From: Panicum virgatum
Lineage: Eukaryota; Streptophyta; Magnoliopsida; Poales; Poaceae
NCBI RefSeq assembly: GCF_016808335.1
Contig: NC_053150.1
Span: 31,116,238 to 31,180,237 of the forward strand
Length of the DNA: 64,000 nt
Direction: 5' to 3'
The notes below the pieces were generated by a model. It saw only the letters and a list, made by a program, of their open reading frames with translations, was not told the DNA's origin and searched no databases. Below are positions 11,393 to 21,420 of the stretch, one piece after another (position 1 is the stretch's first letter; each line of letters begins with the position of its first letter). The translations under genes and the position numbers were made by a program.

Positions 11393-11627
11393 TGTCTTCG
11401 ACTTTCTGCCTTGGGCTCTTCGCTCGCAAGGACTTTTCTGCCTTAGGCTTTTCGCTCATAAGGACTTTTATGTCTTCGAATTTCTGCCTTGGGCTCTTCG
11501 CTCGCAAGGACTTTTCTGCCTTAGGCTTTTCGCTCATAAGGACTTTTATGTCTTCGAATTTCTGCCTTGGGCTCTTCGCTCGCAAGGACTTCTCTGCCTT
11601 AGGCTTTTCGCTCATAAGGACTTTGCT
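11393..11627 (+). repeat. 78-bp tandem repeat, three copies, each a 39-bp dimer
   Basis: Three adjacent 78-bp units containing TGGGCTCTTCGCTCGCAAGG and TAGGCTTTTCGCTCATAAGG. The two halves are diverged copies of one 39-bp sequence. It lies in the 3' untranslated region of the Tat element between the antisense gene and integrase. The reading frame through it is a by-product of the repeat, not a gene. 10987-11392 and 11628-12047 hold CGAAG-rich spacer without genes. Confidence 0.85.
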
Positions 11628-12047
11628 ATTTAGTTGGAAGTAAAGCTAAGAGGTGCGAAGCCCCTATACGAGATTGCGTCCCGTGCTTACTTCTTTCAAG
11701 CTTCATCGCTTGTTTTATGCGCCGATGACTCCCCTCTTCGCTTGGCGAAAAGGGATAGACGCTTCGGTGCTTTCACCATATTCCTGTTCCTGAGGTTTTT
11801 CTTTTCGGGGACCTTGCTTATATTTCACAAGGGGTTACACAGGGTTCCGCCTCGTTAAAAATGTCACACCTCCGACGTTCAGAGTGAACGTGTGAAGACT
11901 TCCCCCATGAGGAAAAGAGTACAGTCCCTTCGATACATTGTGCGAATTTCTCGCAAACAAAAAATAAAATTAAAAAAAATTGCGGAAATAAATACTAAAC
12001 TGTTAAGCCCCTTCGGTTATTTTTCTCCGTGGGCTCTTACATTGTTC

Positions 12048-13100
12048 CTACACATAGTACTTTTGCAACATATCTTTATCCCATGAGTATGGGTCTTTGA
12101 CACCTTCCAGTGTGCGAAGTTTGCAGGCTTCTGGTCTCACCATGGAGGCGACAATGAATGGTCCATCCCACTTGCTATGCATCTTCCCTTTCTATTTGGC
12201 TTTCGGGATTCTGCGAAGCACAAGATCCCCTTCTTGAATCTCCCTGGGCTTCACCTTCTTGTTCTTCCATCTTCGAGTCTCTTCTTGGTATTTGCCAAGG
12301 TTGATTGCTGCTTGCATCTTTGCTGCCTCGATTGTGTCAATTGAAGGCTTTATGTCTTCCTCTATATTGTTCGTCCCTTCGGACATCCTCCAAGATTTGA
12401 GCTTGATTTCTTCGGGCGTGACAGCTTCTTCGCCGTACAAGAGCTTGAACGGAGTAAACTTCGTTGTCCTTGACTCTGTCGTATTGTGTGACCAAATTAC
12501 CCTTGATAACTCATCTATCCACTTCCCCTTTGGCAACTCGGTGATATTCTTCTTTATGCATGCGAAGATAATGCCGTTGGCCCTTTCCACCGCGTCGTTC
12601 GATTGCGGGTGATAGACCGAAGCGAAACATAGCTTCGTCCCAAGCTGCATGGTGAAGTCTCTGAATGTGGTGCAATCAAATTGCTTGCCGTTGTCTACGG
12701 TGACTTCTTTTGGTACGCCGAAGCGGCACACCATGTTTTGCCAGAAGAACTTCTGCAAGGCTCCGGCTGTGATATCTCTGAGAGCCTTGGCTTCGACCCA
12801 CTTCGAGAAATATTCTACTGCGACTGCAGCAAACTTGTAGTTTCCTAGCACTGTGGGCAAAGGCCCTACAATGTCGATGCCCCATCGAGCAAGGGGCCAC
12901 ACCGGAGGCAATAACTGCACTTCGTCTGGTGGAAATTTGTTGTACGGTGCATGCCTTTGGCAATTTGAGCATTTTCGGACCACTTCGTGCGCGTCTGCAA
13001 CCACCGAAGGCCAATAGAAACCTTCACGAAAAGCTTTGCCTACCAATGCCCTTGTTGCAATGTGCGAAGAGCACATGCCTGCGTGAATCTCATCGAGCAA
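12048..13100 (-). pseudogene. Tat element integrase
   Basis: The integrase inserts the reverse-transcribed copy into host DNA. Visible parts: a zinc-binding end (CSNCQRH near the N-terminus), the DDE core with Asp in WGIDIVGP, Asp in VTVDNGKQF and Glu in NDAVERANG, then a C-terminal domain continuing past 12192 (WDGPF, then LRTLEG). The usual NGQ before the catalytic Glu region reads SND here. A TAG at about 12189-12191 interrupts the frame, which then continues to a stop at 12048-12050. A TGA at 13101-13103 separates it from the upstream frame, which is in the same phase. It is the last part of the polyprotein. Confidence 0.9.
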
Positions 13101-14402
13101 CTGTCAGCCTTCTTCACAAGAGATGCACTTCAGGAGGGGCGCGCAGACACCCCCTCGATATAGGTTTTCGTTTATGATTTTGTAGTTGCAAGCACGGAGA
13201 GCCATTCTCTTTTCTTACTTGTCATCTTCAGGGACGAAATGCCCTCGCAGATAGGCCATTATGGTTGCCCTCCAGTCTTCGCTGGTTATGGCGTTGATGA
13301 ATTTTACAGGCTCTTCGGCGCAGTTGACAGAGCTCTGCTTCAATGTTTCAAAGAACACATCTGGTGACAGAGGATCATATTGAGCTGCGGCCTTCGCCAG
13401 TATATCGGCTTGCTTGTTTTGCGATCTTGGGAAGCTCCGTATGCTGAATCCGAGGAAAAACCTCTCCATGCCTCGGACGGCTGCCAGATACTTTGACAGC
13501 TCCGGCTTTAGTGCTCTATTGGTTTTATTGATGTGTCCGGTGATTAGCTCCGAGTCGGATCTGATGGATAGCCTTCGCGCTCCCAGTGCTCTTGCCTTGC
13601 GAAGACCTAGAAGCAGGCCTTCGTATTCTGCAACATTGTTTGTGCACCCTTTGAAGTCTAGCCTCGTTGCATATTTCAATTGTGTGCCCGATGGGGCAGT
13701 GAGGATTGCCGAAGCCCCTGCCCCATCTCTCTTGTATGCCCCATCACATTCAAGCTGCCATATTGATTCTAACTTCGGTGTCTCTTGCGAAGGCACCGCT
13801 GGAGTCCAGTCTGCAATGAACTCTGCCAAGACCTGGGACTTGATTACTGTTCTGGGGACAAAGTCAATTGTATGCTCTGCTAGTTTTGTAGCCCATTTGC
13901 CTATTCTACCTGAGGCCTCCTTGTTTTCAAACATATCCCGAAGAGGGAATGAAGTTGGAACTTTTATCTTGTGACTCTGGAAGTAGTAGCGAAGTTTGCG
14001 CGAAGCCATGACTACTGTGTAAGACATTTTTTCCATTTCGGAGTAAAGTAGTTTCGAGCCACTCAGGGCTTTGGAGACGAAATAGATGGGGACTTGCTTA
14101 AGTTCACCTTCGATTAATCTCTCTTCGACGAGAGCTGCACTGACCGCGGCACCCGAAGAGGCGATGTACAGCAAGAGCTCTGCCTTCCTAGAAGGGCTGG
14201 TCATGACTGCCAGGTTTTCTATAAATGTTTTCAAGGCTTCAAACGCCTTCGCTTGCTCTTCGCCCCATTGCATGTTGCCAGCTCCTTTCAGTGCTTTGAA
14301 GAATGGGAGAGACTTTTCTGCCGACCTGGAGATGAATCTGTTCAGCGAAGCCAATCGACCTGTCAATTTTTGAACTCCTTTCTTTGTGGTTGGCGGCTTC
14401 AT
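13101..14402 (-). pseudogene. Tat element RT connection, RNase H and second (archaeal-type) RNase H
   Basis: The N-terminal part has the Gypsy RT thumb/RNase H pattern (LTGRLASLNRFISRSAEKSLPF, then YFVSKALSGSKLLYSEMEK). A second RNase H follows, with LECDGAYKRDGAGA (Asp), NNVAEYEGLLLGLRKA (Glu), IRSDSELI (Asp) and KQADILAKAA (Asp), the complete catalytic set. A duplicated RNase H of this kind is known from the Tat lineage. The frame stops at 13215-13217, but 13214-13101 continues in the same phase (KRMALRACNYKI...) into integrase, so the stop is a single in-frame nonsense change. Confidence 0.9.
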
Positions 14403-14455
14403 CCGCCTGATTGCCTTGATCTTCTCAGGGTTCGCCTCTATACCCCTTTATGTGA

Positions 14456-15042
14456 TCATACAACCCAATAGCTTGCCTCTTCGAACACCGAAGACACATT
14501 TTCAGGGTTTAGCTTTAGCCCGTGCCGGCCAAGGTTTGCAAATGTTTCACGAAGATCTTGTATGTGATCTTCTTTTTTCTTGCTCCGAACGACCACGTCA
14601 TCCACATATGCGGAGATGTTTCTGTCTAGCTGGTCCCCAAGCACCTTCTTGATCATTCTGTTAAATGTACAGCCTGCGTTGCGGAGGCCTTCTGGCATCC
14701 TGATGTAACAGTATGTCCCGAAGGGAGTGGTGAAACTAGTTTTCTCTTCGTCCCCCTTATTCATGAAAATCTGGTGATAGCCGGAGAAACAATCCAGCAT
14801 GCTCAACATTTCTGAGCCGGCCGCCGCATCGACCAATGTGTCGATGCGAGGCAAGGGTATTCATCCATCGGACAAGCCTTATTAAGGTTGGTGAAGTCGA
14901 TGCACATTCTCCATTTCCCATTCTTCTTCGGTACCATGACCACATTTGCCAACCACTCTGGGTATTGCACCTCTCGAATGACACCTGCGTCTAGCAATTT
15001 CTGCACCTCACCCTGTGCTGCTTTCTTCCTCTCTTCGGACAT
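14456..15042 (-). pseudogene. Tat element reverse transcriptase
   Basis: Two overlapping frames together give the RT core. 15042-14860 holds GVIREVQYPEWLANVV and PKKNGKWRMCIDFTNLNKA. 14854-14456 holds LDCFSGYHQI, FGTYCYIRMPEGLRNA, the catalytic YVDD and the following RSKKKEDHIQDL. A frameshift near 14850 joins them, and another lies between 14456 and 14402 before the RNase H part. Upstream (15043-15171) is the linker to protease. Confidence 0.92.
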
Positions 15043-15171
15043 TGACCTCTGCCCCTGCTTGATCGGTTTTGCCTTCGGGTTGACTGTAAGCGTATGCTCA
15101 ATGACTTCTCAACTGACTCCTTGCAGGTCGGACGAAGACCATGCGAAGACGTCTTGATTGTTCCTCAGAAA

Positions 15172-16239
15172 CTATATGAGTCTGACTTCTTCGTGCTCCT
15201 CGAGGTCCTTGCCGATGATCACCAGACGATCAGGCACATCTTCGCATAATGGTACCTTATTTGTATGTTCTGCTGGTGAGACCCCTTCGTTTTTACGGTC
15301 TCTTCGCAAGTCTTCGGCAACAAATGTTCTTGTATCCTCTTCGGCAGCCTCAATGGTATGCACAGTTTTGTTGGTGCTATACGCGTTATCTTCGCACCTG
15401 CGCGCTTCTTCTTTATTGCCGTAGACGGTCACGACTCCCCCTGCCAAAGGTATCTTCATGCATAGATACGGCTGATGGATTACAGCTGCAAACTTCACCA
15501 GGGTGTTGCGGCCAAAGATGGCATTGTATGGATAGTTGATGTCCACTACATCAAAAGTTATTGCTTCGGTTCTTTGCATGACCCCTTCGCCGAATGTGAT
15601 GTTGAGCTCTATCTTGCCGAGGGCCTCGATTCTCTTCCCTCCGAAGCCAATGAGAGGGTATTGTGATTTTTTCAGAGATTGCTCTGGGAACCCCATCTTG
15701 ACGAAGCACTGCCATACCAGAATGTCTGCGGAGCTGCCATTGTCGACCAATATCCTTCCGACGTCGTTCCCAGCGAAGTGTACTGAATTCTTACCAATGT
15801 TGGCTCTAATGACAAGGGTGTCATTGTGAGGGTAGTGTTGTAGCCGAAGATCCGCCTGTGTGAAGTTTATTGGGACATGCGACCATGGAGTTCGGAAACA
15901 TTTGCCTTCACTCACATGAGAGACAGTTCTGAAGTATTCTTTGCGTTGCCTCTTCGTCTCATGAACCGGTTCATTGGATCCTCCGGAGATGGCATTGATG
16001 ATGTTAACCATGCTGCTGGATGGTCCGTCGCCTGCTCTCTCTCCGGTATCTGTCCTGGCTCGATCTTCAGTGGTGGGGGTAGAGGCATGGAGCTCCTTGA
16101 CCATGTGTTGGCGTACTACGGAGCGGGTAGCATCGGCATCGACTGGTGCGAAGGTGGTGGCATGGATTATTGCGAAGGCAATGACATTGGAGGTGTGTAT
16201 GATGGGTTGTAGTTGTAAACTGAGTATGATACTGGCCAA
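15172..16239 (-). pseudogene. Tat element aspartic protease region
   Basis: A retroviral-type aspartic protease in the middle of a 355-residue frame, with the active-site motif VDNGSSADIL (Asn in place of the usual Thr or Gly), a flap region (PLIGFGGKRIEALG) and the C-terminal YNAIFGRNTL signature. The N-terminal 120 residues probably belong to the gag-protease junction; the true start cannot be fixed because the upstream frame is shifted. It processes the polyprotein in intact relatives. Confidence 0.85.
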
Positions 16240-16306
16240 TTTGGTGTTGGGGTCTAGGTGGTTTGTGGAAGAGGAACTGGATGCGGTGGTTGCAAAGTGT
16301 AATTTA

Positions 16307-17805
16307 CTAGTTTTGCTGATTGTGCATTTTTGCGTTCGAGCTCTGCCTTCGTTTCAATTGCGATTGGGCATTCATTGGTCCAATGACCTTGGTCCTTCCC
16401 ATGGAAATAGCAAAATGGTGTTTTTCCCTTCGGCCCCCCTTTTCTCTTCGGCCTTTCTGGTAGTGGTCTTCGCGATTGTATCTGTCTTCGCGGTTGGACC
16501 TGTTATCATGGCTGGGCCTGTCTTCGCTTCTAGATATATCTTCATGGCTAGATATGTCTTCGCGGCTAGATCTATCTTCGTGTTGGTCTCTGCCGCCCTT
16601 GTTCTTGTGGTGCCTGGTTTCACGTGACTCCTCCTCGGAGACGCTATTGACAGTTCTTTGCTTCGACTGGTCGGAATGCCATGGCTTCTGGTGCGACCTC
16701 TCATTATTCCTTGACTTCCTCTTCTCATTCATTTCTTCAAGCTTCTGCCTCTTCGCATGGTCTGATATGCAATATTCTTGCATAATCTCGAACAATTTGG
16801 TAACTGTCTTCGGCCTTCGCCGGGTTAAGTACTCCCCGCATGGGCCGAGGCTGATCCCATTGACTACTGAGTTGATAATGCTCTGGTCAGTGACGTCTGG
16901 CCCTCTTGCGCGAAGCTTTATCAAGCTCTGAAGGTACACCTATAAAGTCATGCTTCCTTGCTTCAAGTTATGGAAGTCGCAGGATGTTCCATGATAAAAT
17001 GCTTCCTGGGGGTATGTTTGCATACCATCGCTGAGCCAATCCTCGCAGCGCATGGACTAGTGCCTTCGCCTTGCACGCTGTGCCTCCTCCGGCTGCCTCT
17101 ATGGTGGCTTCGTATTTCATGAGAAACTCTTCAGGGTCAGACTCACCATCAAACTGAGGCAGTACTGCTGGGTTGAGGCGATGAGGCCATTGTATCTCTT
17201 CCAACTCTTCGGACAAAGGCGTTCTTCGCGGGTGGACCCTTCGATAATACCCTTCCTCCTCTGGCTCAGACTGGTCAGAGATCTCTTCGACTGGCATAGT
17301 CCTTGTTCGGACCCTTGCGTTTCTTGGTGGGTTCGTTGCGACCGTGCCCTTCGACAGTGGCTGCGGCAGCTGCGGTGCCTGCATTTTTTCGAGCATCAGT
17401 CGTTGTGCTCTGATCTTCTCTGGTAACGCCTTGCAGCAAAGTTCTTCTTCTTGCAGCTTGTTGTACTGCTCTTGCCTTTCTGCTTCAGTCAACATTATTT
17501 CCTTCCTCTTCGCGCCTCGTGATGATCTGAGGCTCCGCAGATTCTTCCTGAAGAGCTTGTATCTTGGCTGTTCGCGCCTCTTCGAGGCGAGCATCAACCC
17601 TTCGTATTGCAGCGATGTCTTCAGCAGAGATGCCAAGGTCTAGAAGATCGACTTCGTGTTGGCCTTCTGCGATGTCTTCGACGGTGATGTCTTCGTTGCC
17701 GGTTGCCGGCTCTTGTCCGGGGGCGGCTTCGTCTTGCGGAGTTGTCGTCGTTATTGCCATGTCTGTCGAAGTGGTAGTAGCGTCTCCCTTCTTCTTCGCC
17801 GCCAT
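16307..17805 (-). pseudogene. Tat element gag
   Basis: Starts at 17805 (MAAKKKGDATTT), 43 bp inside the 5' LTR edge. Three frames are needed. 17805-17485 is acidic. 17636-16968 contains the retrotransposon gag core (FDGESDPEEFLMKYE, ALRGLAQRWYANIPPGSI). 16939-16307 contains the end of the core (GPCGEYLTRRRPKTVTKLFEIMQEY) and an Arg/Ser/Glu/Asp repeat tract (RSSREDISSHEDIS...). A zinc-knuckle-like C-X2-H-X5-H-X4-C motif (16412-16368) is in yet another frame. Frameshifts therefore lie near 17500, 16970 and 16430. It forms the particle shell in active relatives. Confidence 0.85.
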
Positions 17806-17828
17806 GTGGTGTGGCGTGGTGTGTCGAA

Positions 17829-17848
17829 CCGACGGGTGGGCGCCAAAC
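17829..17848 (-). promoter_or_regulatory. Primer-binding site of the Tat element
   Basis: Reading on the minus strand directly after the 5' LTR: GTTTGGCGCCCACCCGTC. TGGCGCC is a common primer-binding core in grass Gypsy elements. The priming tRNA was not identified. Confidence 0.65.
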
Positions 17849-18603
17849 TGTTGGTGGAGAGTGCTTCCGGGACGGACGAACACTACAATAGTGAAGGAGC
17901 GCACCAGTCGAAGTGAACAACTCCAAGTCAGAAACGAGGCTTCGCACAGTAAATTGGATTCTCTCTCTGTATTCAATGTGTCCCATCAATGTACAGGGGT
18001 CGAGTATTTATAGGTGACGGTTCACCTACCACCCTCCGTTATTACACCGTAATGCCCCCTAACAACTATATTCCCGGTATATTCCCGAGGTACAATCGTA
18101 TTTTTACATCATTTGGTAAATTACATCCGAGCCTCTTCTCCCCATTGGACCCATTACAGCCCATTGGGCCCATTACAAGATTCCCTGTGCGGCTTTCGAA
18201 GCGCTCACTCTTCGACGCCTTCCCTTCTAGTCTTCGACTTCGCAGTCGGCGCCCTGGTTTTCGCCGTAGGCACTTTGGACTTCGCCTCTCTCCGTTTCTC
18301 TTCGTCTTTGCCTGTGGCCAATCGGTCTTCGCTGTAGGCGCCTCGTTCCTCGCCACTCTTCGCTTCTCTTCGTCTTCGCCTGCGACGAACCGGTCTTCGC
18401 CGTAGGCGCCTCGGTCTTCGCCACTCTTCGGTTCTCTTCGTCTTCGCCTGTGGCGAACCGGTCTTCGCCGTTGACGCCTCGGCCTTCGCCCGAAGCCTGA
18501 AGCCCTTTGACTGCTCAGCTTGCCGAGCCGGGAGAAGACCTTGTCGTTGCATTCAAATTGCGCGTGGGCCTTCGGTCGATGGCCGAAGGTGGCGCCCCCA
18601 ACA
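17849..18603 (-). repeat. 5' LTR of the Tat element
   Basis: 755 bp and paired with 6271-7004. Both copies include the same GTATTTATAGG segment (about 18003-18013 here, a TATA-like stretch on the plus strand) and the TCTTCGCC-rich second half; this copy carries one more partial unit of that block. Confidence 0.92.
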
Positions 18604-19376
18604 GTTAGCTTGATTGAAGCCGACTAGTCGGAGTCAATTCTGACTAGTTATTGACGGTGCGAGGCCCACTCTCGAGTAGTTTTCTAGTCGAGAAAAGTAG
18701 TCGAAGTAGTCGACGCCGTGTCACCGAGTAGTCAAAGTAGTCGACGATGGTTGTTGAGGTTGCCGAGTAGTTGAAGTAGTCGACGAAGGTTGTTGACGTT
18801 GCCGAGTAGTCGAAGTAGTCGACGCCGAGTAGTCGTAGCTGTATGGACGTCGCTCGTTGCTGTGTAGATCTTGGAGAGTAGCACGCGTACACTTTTGTGT
18901 ACAATTAGCTAACATATTGGAGCCTTCATGGTAGCCATCTCGTGTGCATCCAGCAATTCCTTCCCAATTCACGCTTGCACATCCATGCATGCACGGCTCA
19001 TCCATGCATATGCGGAGGAGGGATTTTTCTTTTTGGATCCAGGGTCGTGACTTGCTTTTCACCGGAACCTGATGCCCTCGGACCTTGTCCGATCAGGACT
19101 CCTCTACCGAGTTGTTGCAGATAAGGTCATAAGGACCCACCAGATCTTCAGCCAATAGCAAATAAATCCTCCTCTGCTTCGGTCTTAACCCAGATACATG
19201 CAGCCTGGTCTCGGCCTTGAATCTTGAACTCGCGCTCGAGATTGTTGACAAAATTGGATTTGTCGCTCGAACTCATACTCGACGACTTGCTTTCCGTCGA
19301 GTAGATTGATTTTGGTGATAATGTCCTTCAAGCTCTCCCAATGATCGCAGCGATCGGCCCCACGGTGGGCGCCAAC
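18604..19376 (-). other. Interior of outer element, right part, with tandem GTAGTCGA repeats
   Basis: Between about 18665 and 18845 there are repeated GAGTAGTCGAAGTAGTCGAC-like units. Some are separated by a GATGGTTGTTGAGGTTGCC spacer. The rest is non-coding leader of the outer LTR element, ending in its primer-binding site. No gag-like frame found. Confidence 0.65.
19355..19376 (-). promoter_or_regulatory. Primer-binding site of the outer LTR element
   Basis: On the minus strand immediately after the LTR: GTTGGCGCCCACCGTGGGG. It shares its first 12 or so bases with the site of the nested Tat element, which fits use of the same primer class. Confidence 0.65.
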
Positions 19377-19827
19377 TATCGGTATTTTTACCGCTCGCCT
19401 ACTTTGGGATGCCCTAAGGTAGGAGATTGTTGGGAGCAGATCGCCGAATCTGGAACTTGAAGGTAAACGCAAGGACACAAGACACAAATTTAGACAGGTT
19501 CAGGCCGCCGGAATAGCGTAATACCCTACGTCCTGTGTTGTGGTTTGGTATATTGCACCCTGCGCTGGGGTGTTGTGGTCAGTTGAGCTATCTGTTGGTT
19601 CATCTTCTTCTTCTACCGATCTAGGTACCCGACCCTCCTTTACATAGTCCAAGTGGTGGAATTCTAGTCAGTTTACAAGGTACGAGTCCTAGGAGGATTA
19701 CAAAGTAGAGTCCTAGGAGGATTATAGAGGAATCCTAGTAGAAGCCCGGTTTCTTCATTTCTTGTGTGTATCTGGAATCTTTCTACATCTATGCGGTGTG
19801 CACAGTCCTGTGGGCCCGGGTCTGACA
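19377..19827 (-). repeat. 5' LTR of the outer LTR element
   Basis: 451 bp, aligned with 4707-5133. The terminal TG of the other copy is TA here. Near its end it has a partial internal duplication absent from the other LTR (AGTCCTAGGAGGATTA twice, about 19685-19721). Confidence 0.85.
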
Positions 19828-19832
19828 AAACC

Positions 19833-19988
19833 TTGTTAATGGAGTGGATAGACCCTTTGAAACCCATGTCTGCTTACCGTTTTCACACCCTCTATGTCAC
19901 TGTTAAACTCTTTGGTATACCATCACTCAGATCCATGGAATTACTTAACCAAATCCTCCACGGAATTGGAACCCTTCGGAACTAGACA

Positions 19989-20025
<37 letters not shown>

Positions 20026-20280
20026 TGAATACAACCTATTCAGCGATAAAGAGAGTATTACTGCTAGAGTTAAAATCAACGTCAAAGCCCAGGCTATCGA
20101 CAGACTTCAAATTCTCACTCAAGGATCTTACCCAATCATAGTTTATGTGCACTATGAGAAAATAACACGGATTTGCACTTTCTATGCTACGTTCTTCCAC
20201 AATGTCAATGATTGCATGCAAAGAAAAGAGCTCATTCTTCAGCAACATAGAAGCTCATCTCCTCCAAAAATAATCTTGTT
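19833..20280 (+). pseudogene. LINE ORF1 remnant: end of DUF4283 and zinc-knuckle region
   Basis: Continues the split ORF1. LLMEWIDPLKPMSAYRF at 19839 onward has the pattern expected just after the tryptophan-rich part of DUF4283. After a poly-C tract, the plus-strand frame around 20060-20270 reads VKINVKAQAIDRL, YVHYEKITRICTFY and NVNDCMQ. This resembles the basic segment plus degenerate C..C..H..C knuckle of plant LINE ORF1. Frames are interrupted. Confidence 0.5.
19991..20023 (+). repeat. 33-bp poly-C run
   Basis: An uninterrupted run of 33 C inside the LINE remnant. Its length is likely to vary and may be affected by sequencing or assembly. Confidence 0.9.
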
Positions 20281-20399
20281 CGTAATCCACGGCCCCTAGA
20301 TCACCCAAATTAATGAGATCCCTAGAGAAGCTAGAGATATACAAGATTTTCAACAGCCATTCGCACGCCATTCTAATTCAATCATAGGTGCCTCATGTC

Positions 20400-20791
20400 G
20401 AAGACCCTTTACAAGTAGAAACGTAGGATATGCTTCTAGGATTAATAATCACCAAAGCTCTCAACATGGAAGAAGCAGTTTTCCTCTCCAATAGTCAGCT
20501 ACTAATCAACACCCTCAACAATGCGGACCCAATTCAGGTAGCTCCTGATTTCCAAATCAGGTCGCAGCTATCGAGAATCATCAGTACCAATCAAGGGAGA
20601 AAAACGTGCGCTGCATCAAGATCCCAAGAACGACAAATACACAAGCTCACAGGCAAGCGAGACAGGCTATTACAACCCCAGCAAACTCCACATGCGTTTA
20701 TTCCTGCTTCCACATAGGACACATCACGATATGTCCATGCAACAAGTGCTGCAAAATGTACAATGGGACTGCTTTAGTCTCAACTCTCTAA
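20400..20791 (+). pseudogene. LINE-derived RNase H-like domain remnant
   Basis: 20430-20717 reads LLGLIITKALNMEEAVFLSNSQLLINTLNN, matching the middle of plant RNase H-like (RVT_3) domains: helix, strand, S-[DN]-S/N-Q-L then NTLNN. 20606-20791 in another frame continues with IKIPRTTNTQAHRQARQA, the terminal [D/N]xxAHxLARxA block, and a Cys/His-rich tail. One frameshift joins them near 20610. The A-rich end of the LINE follows 40 bp later. Active-site acidic residues are partly lost. Confidence 0.6.
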
Positions 20792-21141
20792 CATGTAATT
20801 GAAATATCAATAAATAAACTTATATAAAAAAGGTTACATGAATTGATCTTTTAGGGAGACGGTGGCCGGAGATGGGAAAGTGCAAGGTGCTATGTAGGAA
20901 AAGGTGTTAGTGTGAAAGTGCTATTGTGTGCTGTTGTTTTCTAGAAGATGCAAGGCACTGGTGGCTTAGAAGATGCAAGGCGCTGGTTTCAGAAAATAAT
21001 TTGGTGATTTTTTTATTTTCGCCATTTATCAATGTTGATCCATATTGAAATGTGAAACTGATTCATGTTCTAGTGTATTCTTAAAGTTAGACACTATCAC
21101 AATATATTACATAGTTTACATTGCCACATTTGCTCATAACA

Positions 21142-21420
21142 CACTACTAGAGAATTGGCCATTGCCAACGGGCTATCACCGCCGGTTCAACCTGAACTGG
21201 CGGTGATAAGGTATCACCGCCGGGTCCACAGTAAGTGGCCGTAGTGGCCGTTGGAACCGGCGGTGATGCTGATTATCACCGCCGGTTCGTGTTACGAACC
21301 GTTGGTGATGTCCTGCGAGCATATCACCGCCGGTTTGTAACACGAACCGGCGGTGATAATCATCATCACCAACGGTTCGTGTTTAGAACCGGCGGTGATA
21401 AGCCTGTACAGTACAAAACC
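21142..21420 (+). repeat. Left subterminal array of the CACTA element
   Basis: Six or more copies of TATCACCGCCGGTT and its reverse complement AACCGGCGGTGAT, some degenerate (AACGGTTCGT). They form pairs that can fold into hairpins. The presumed binding region for transposase. 21421-22252 is its non-coding leader without recognisable features. Confidence 0.85.

Larger units (their letters stand above)
6271..18603 (-). mobile_element. Ty3/Gypsy retrotransposon, Tat lineage, 12.3 kb
   Basis: LTRs at 6271-7004 and 17849-18603 both run TGTTGG...CCAACA. The flanks CTTAG and GTTAG suggest a 5-bp target duplication with one change. Minus-strand order is 5' LTR, primer-binding site, gag, protease, reverse transcriptase, RNase H, a second RNase H, integrase, a long 3' region, then 3' LTR. 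The extra RNase H after the normal RT-RNase H and the plus-strand gene in the long 3' region are marks of the Tat lineage (Grande, Retand and relatives). All main domains are present, but several frameshifts and stops make this copy inactive. Confidence 0.92.
4707..19827 (-). mobile_element. Non-autonomous LTR retrotransposon, host of the nested Tat element
   Basis: The two LTRs (4707-5133 and 19377-19827) share the same sequence along most of their length, start TGTCGG (TATCGG in the right copy) and end TCTGACA. The flanks AAACA (4702-4706) and AAACC (19828-19832) look like a 5-bp target duplication with one change. The primer-binding site next to the right LTR puts the element on the minus strand. 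Once the inner element is removed, the interior is only about 1.9 kb (5134-6270 and 18604-19376). It has no gag or pol, so the element depended on proteins from another family. Confidence 0.85.
3911..20829 (+). mobile_element. LINE insertion (about 1.8 kb of its own sequence) split by nested LTR elements
   Basis: The direct repeats AAGGTTACATGATTTGA (3894-3910) and AAGGTTACATGAATTGA (20830-20846) match at 16 of 17 bases. The second follows a short A-rich tail (ATATAAAAA). This is the signature of target-primed LINE insertion on the plus strand. Its own sequence is 3911-4706 plus 19833-20829; the rest is the LTR element inserted into it. It encodes remnants of a plant L1 ORF1 (DUF4283 and a zinc-knuckle region) followed almost directly by an RNase H-like domain. 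No endonuclease or reverse transcriptase is present, so it is an internally deleted, non-autonomous copy. The 5' part (3911-4224) has no recognisable coding sequence. Confidence 0.75.

Noticed and set aside
11311..11643. Open frame with repeated CLGLFARKDFSALGFSLIRT
   Set aside because: Produced by a 78-bp tandem repeat whose length is a multiple of three; no start context or domain.
12259..16627. Several plus-strand open frames opposite to pol
   Set aside because: They mirror conserved minus-strand pol and gag frames and show no domains of their own, unlike the spliced antisense gene at 7478-10351.
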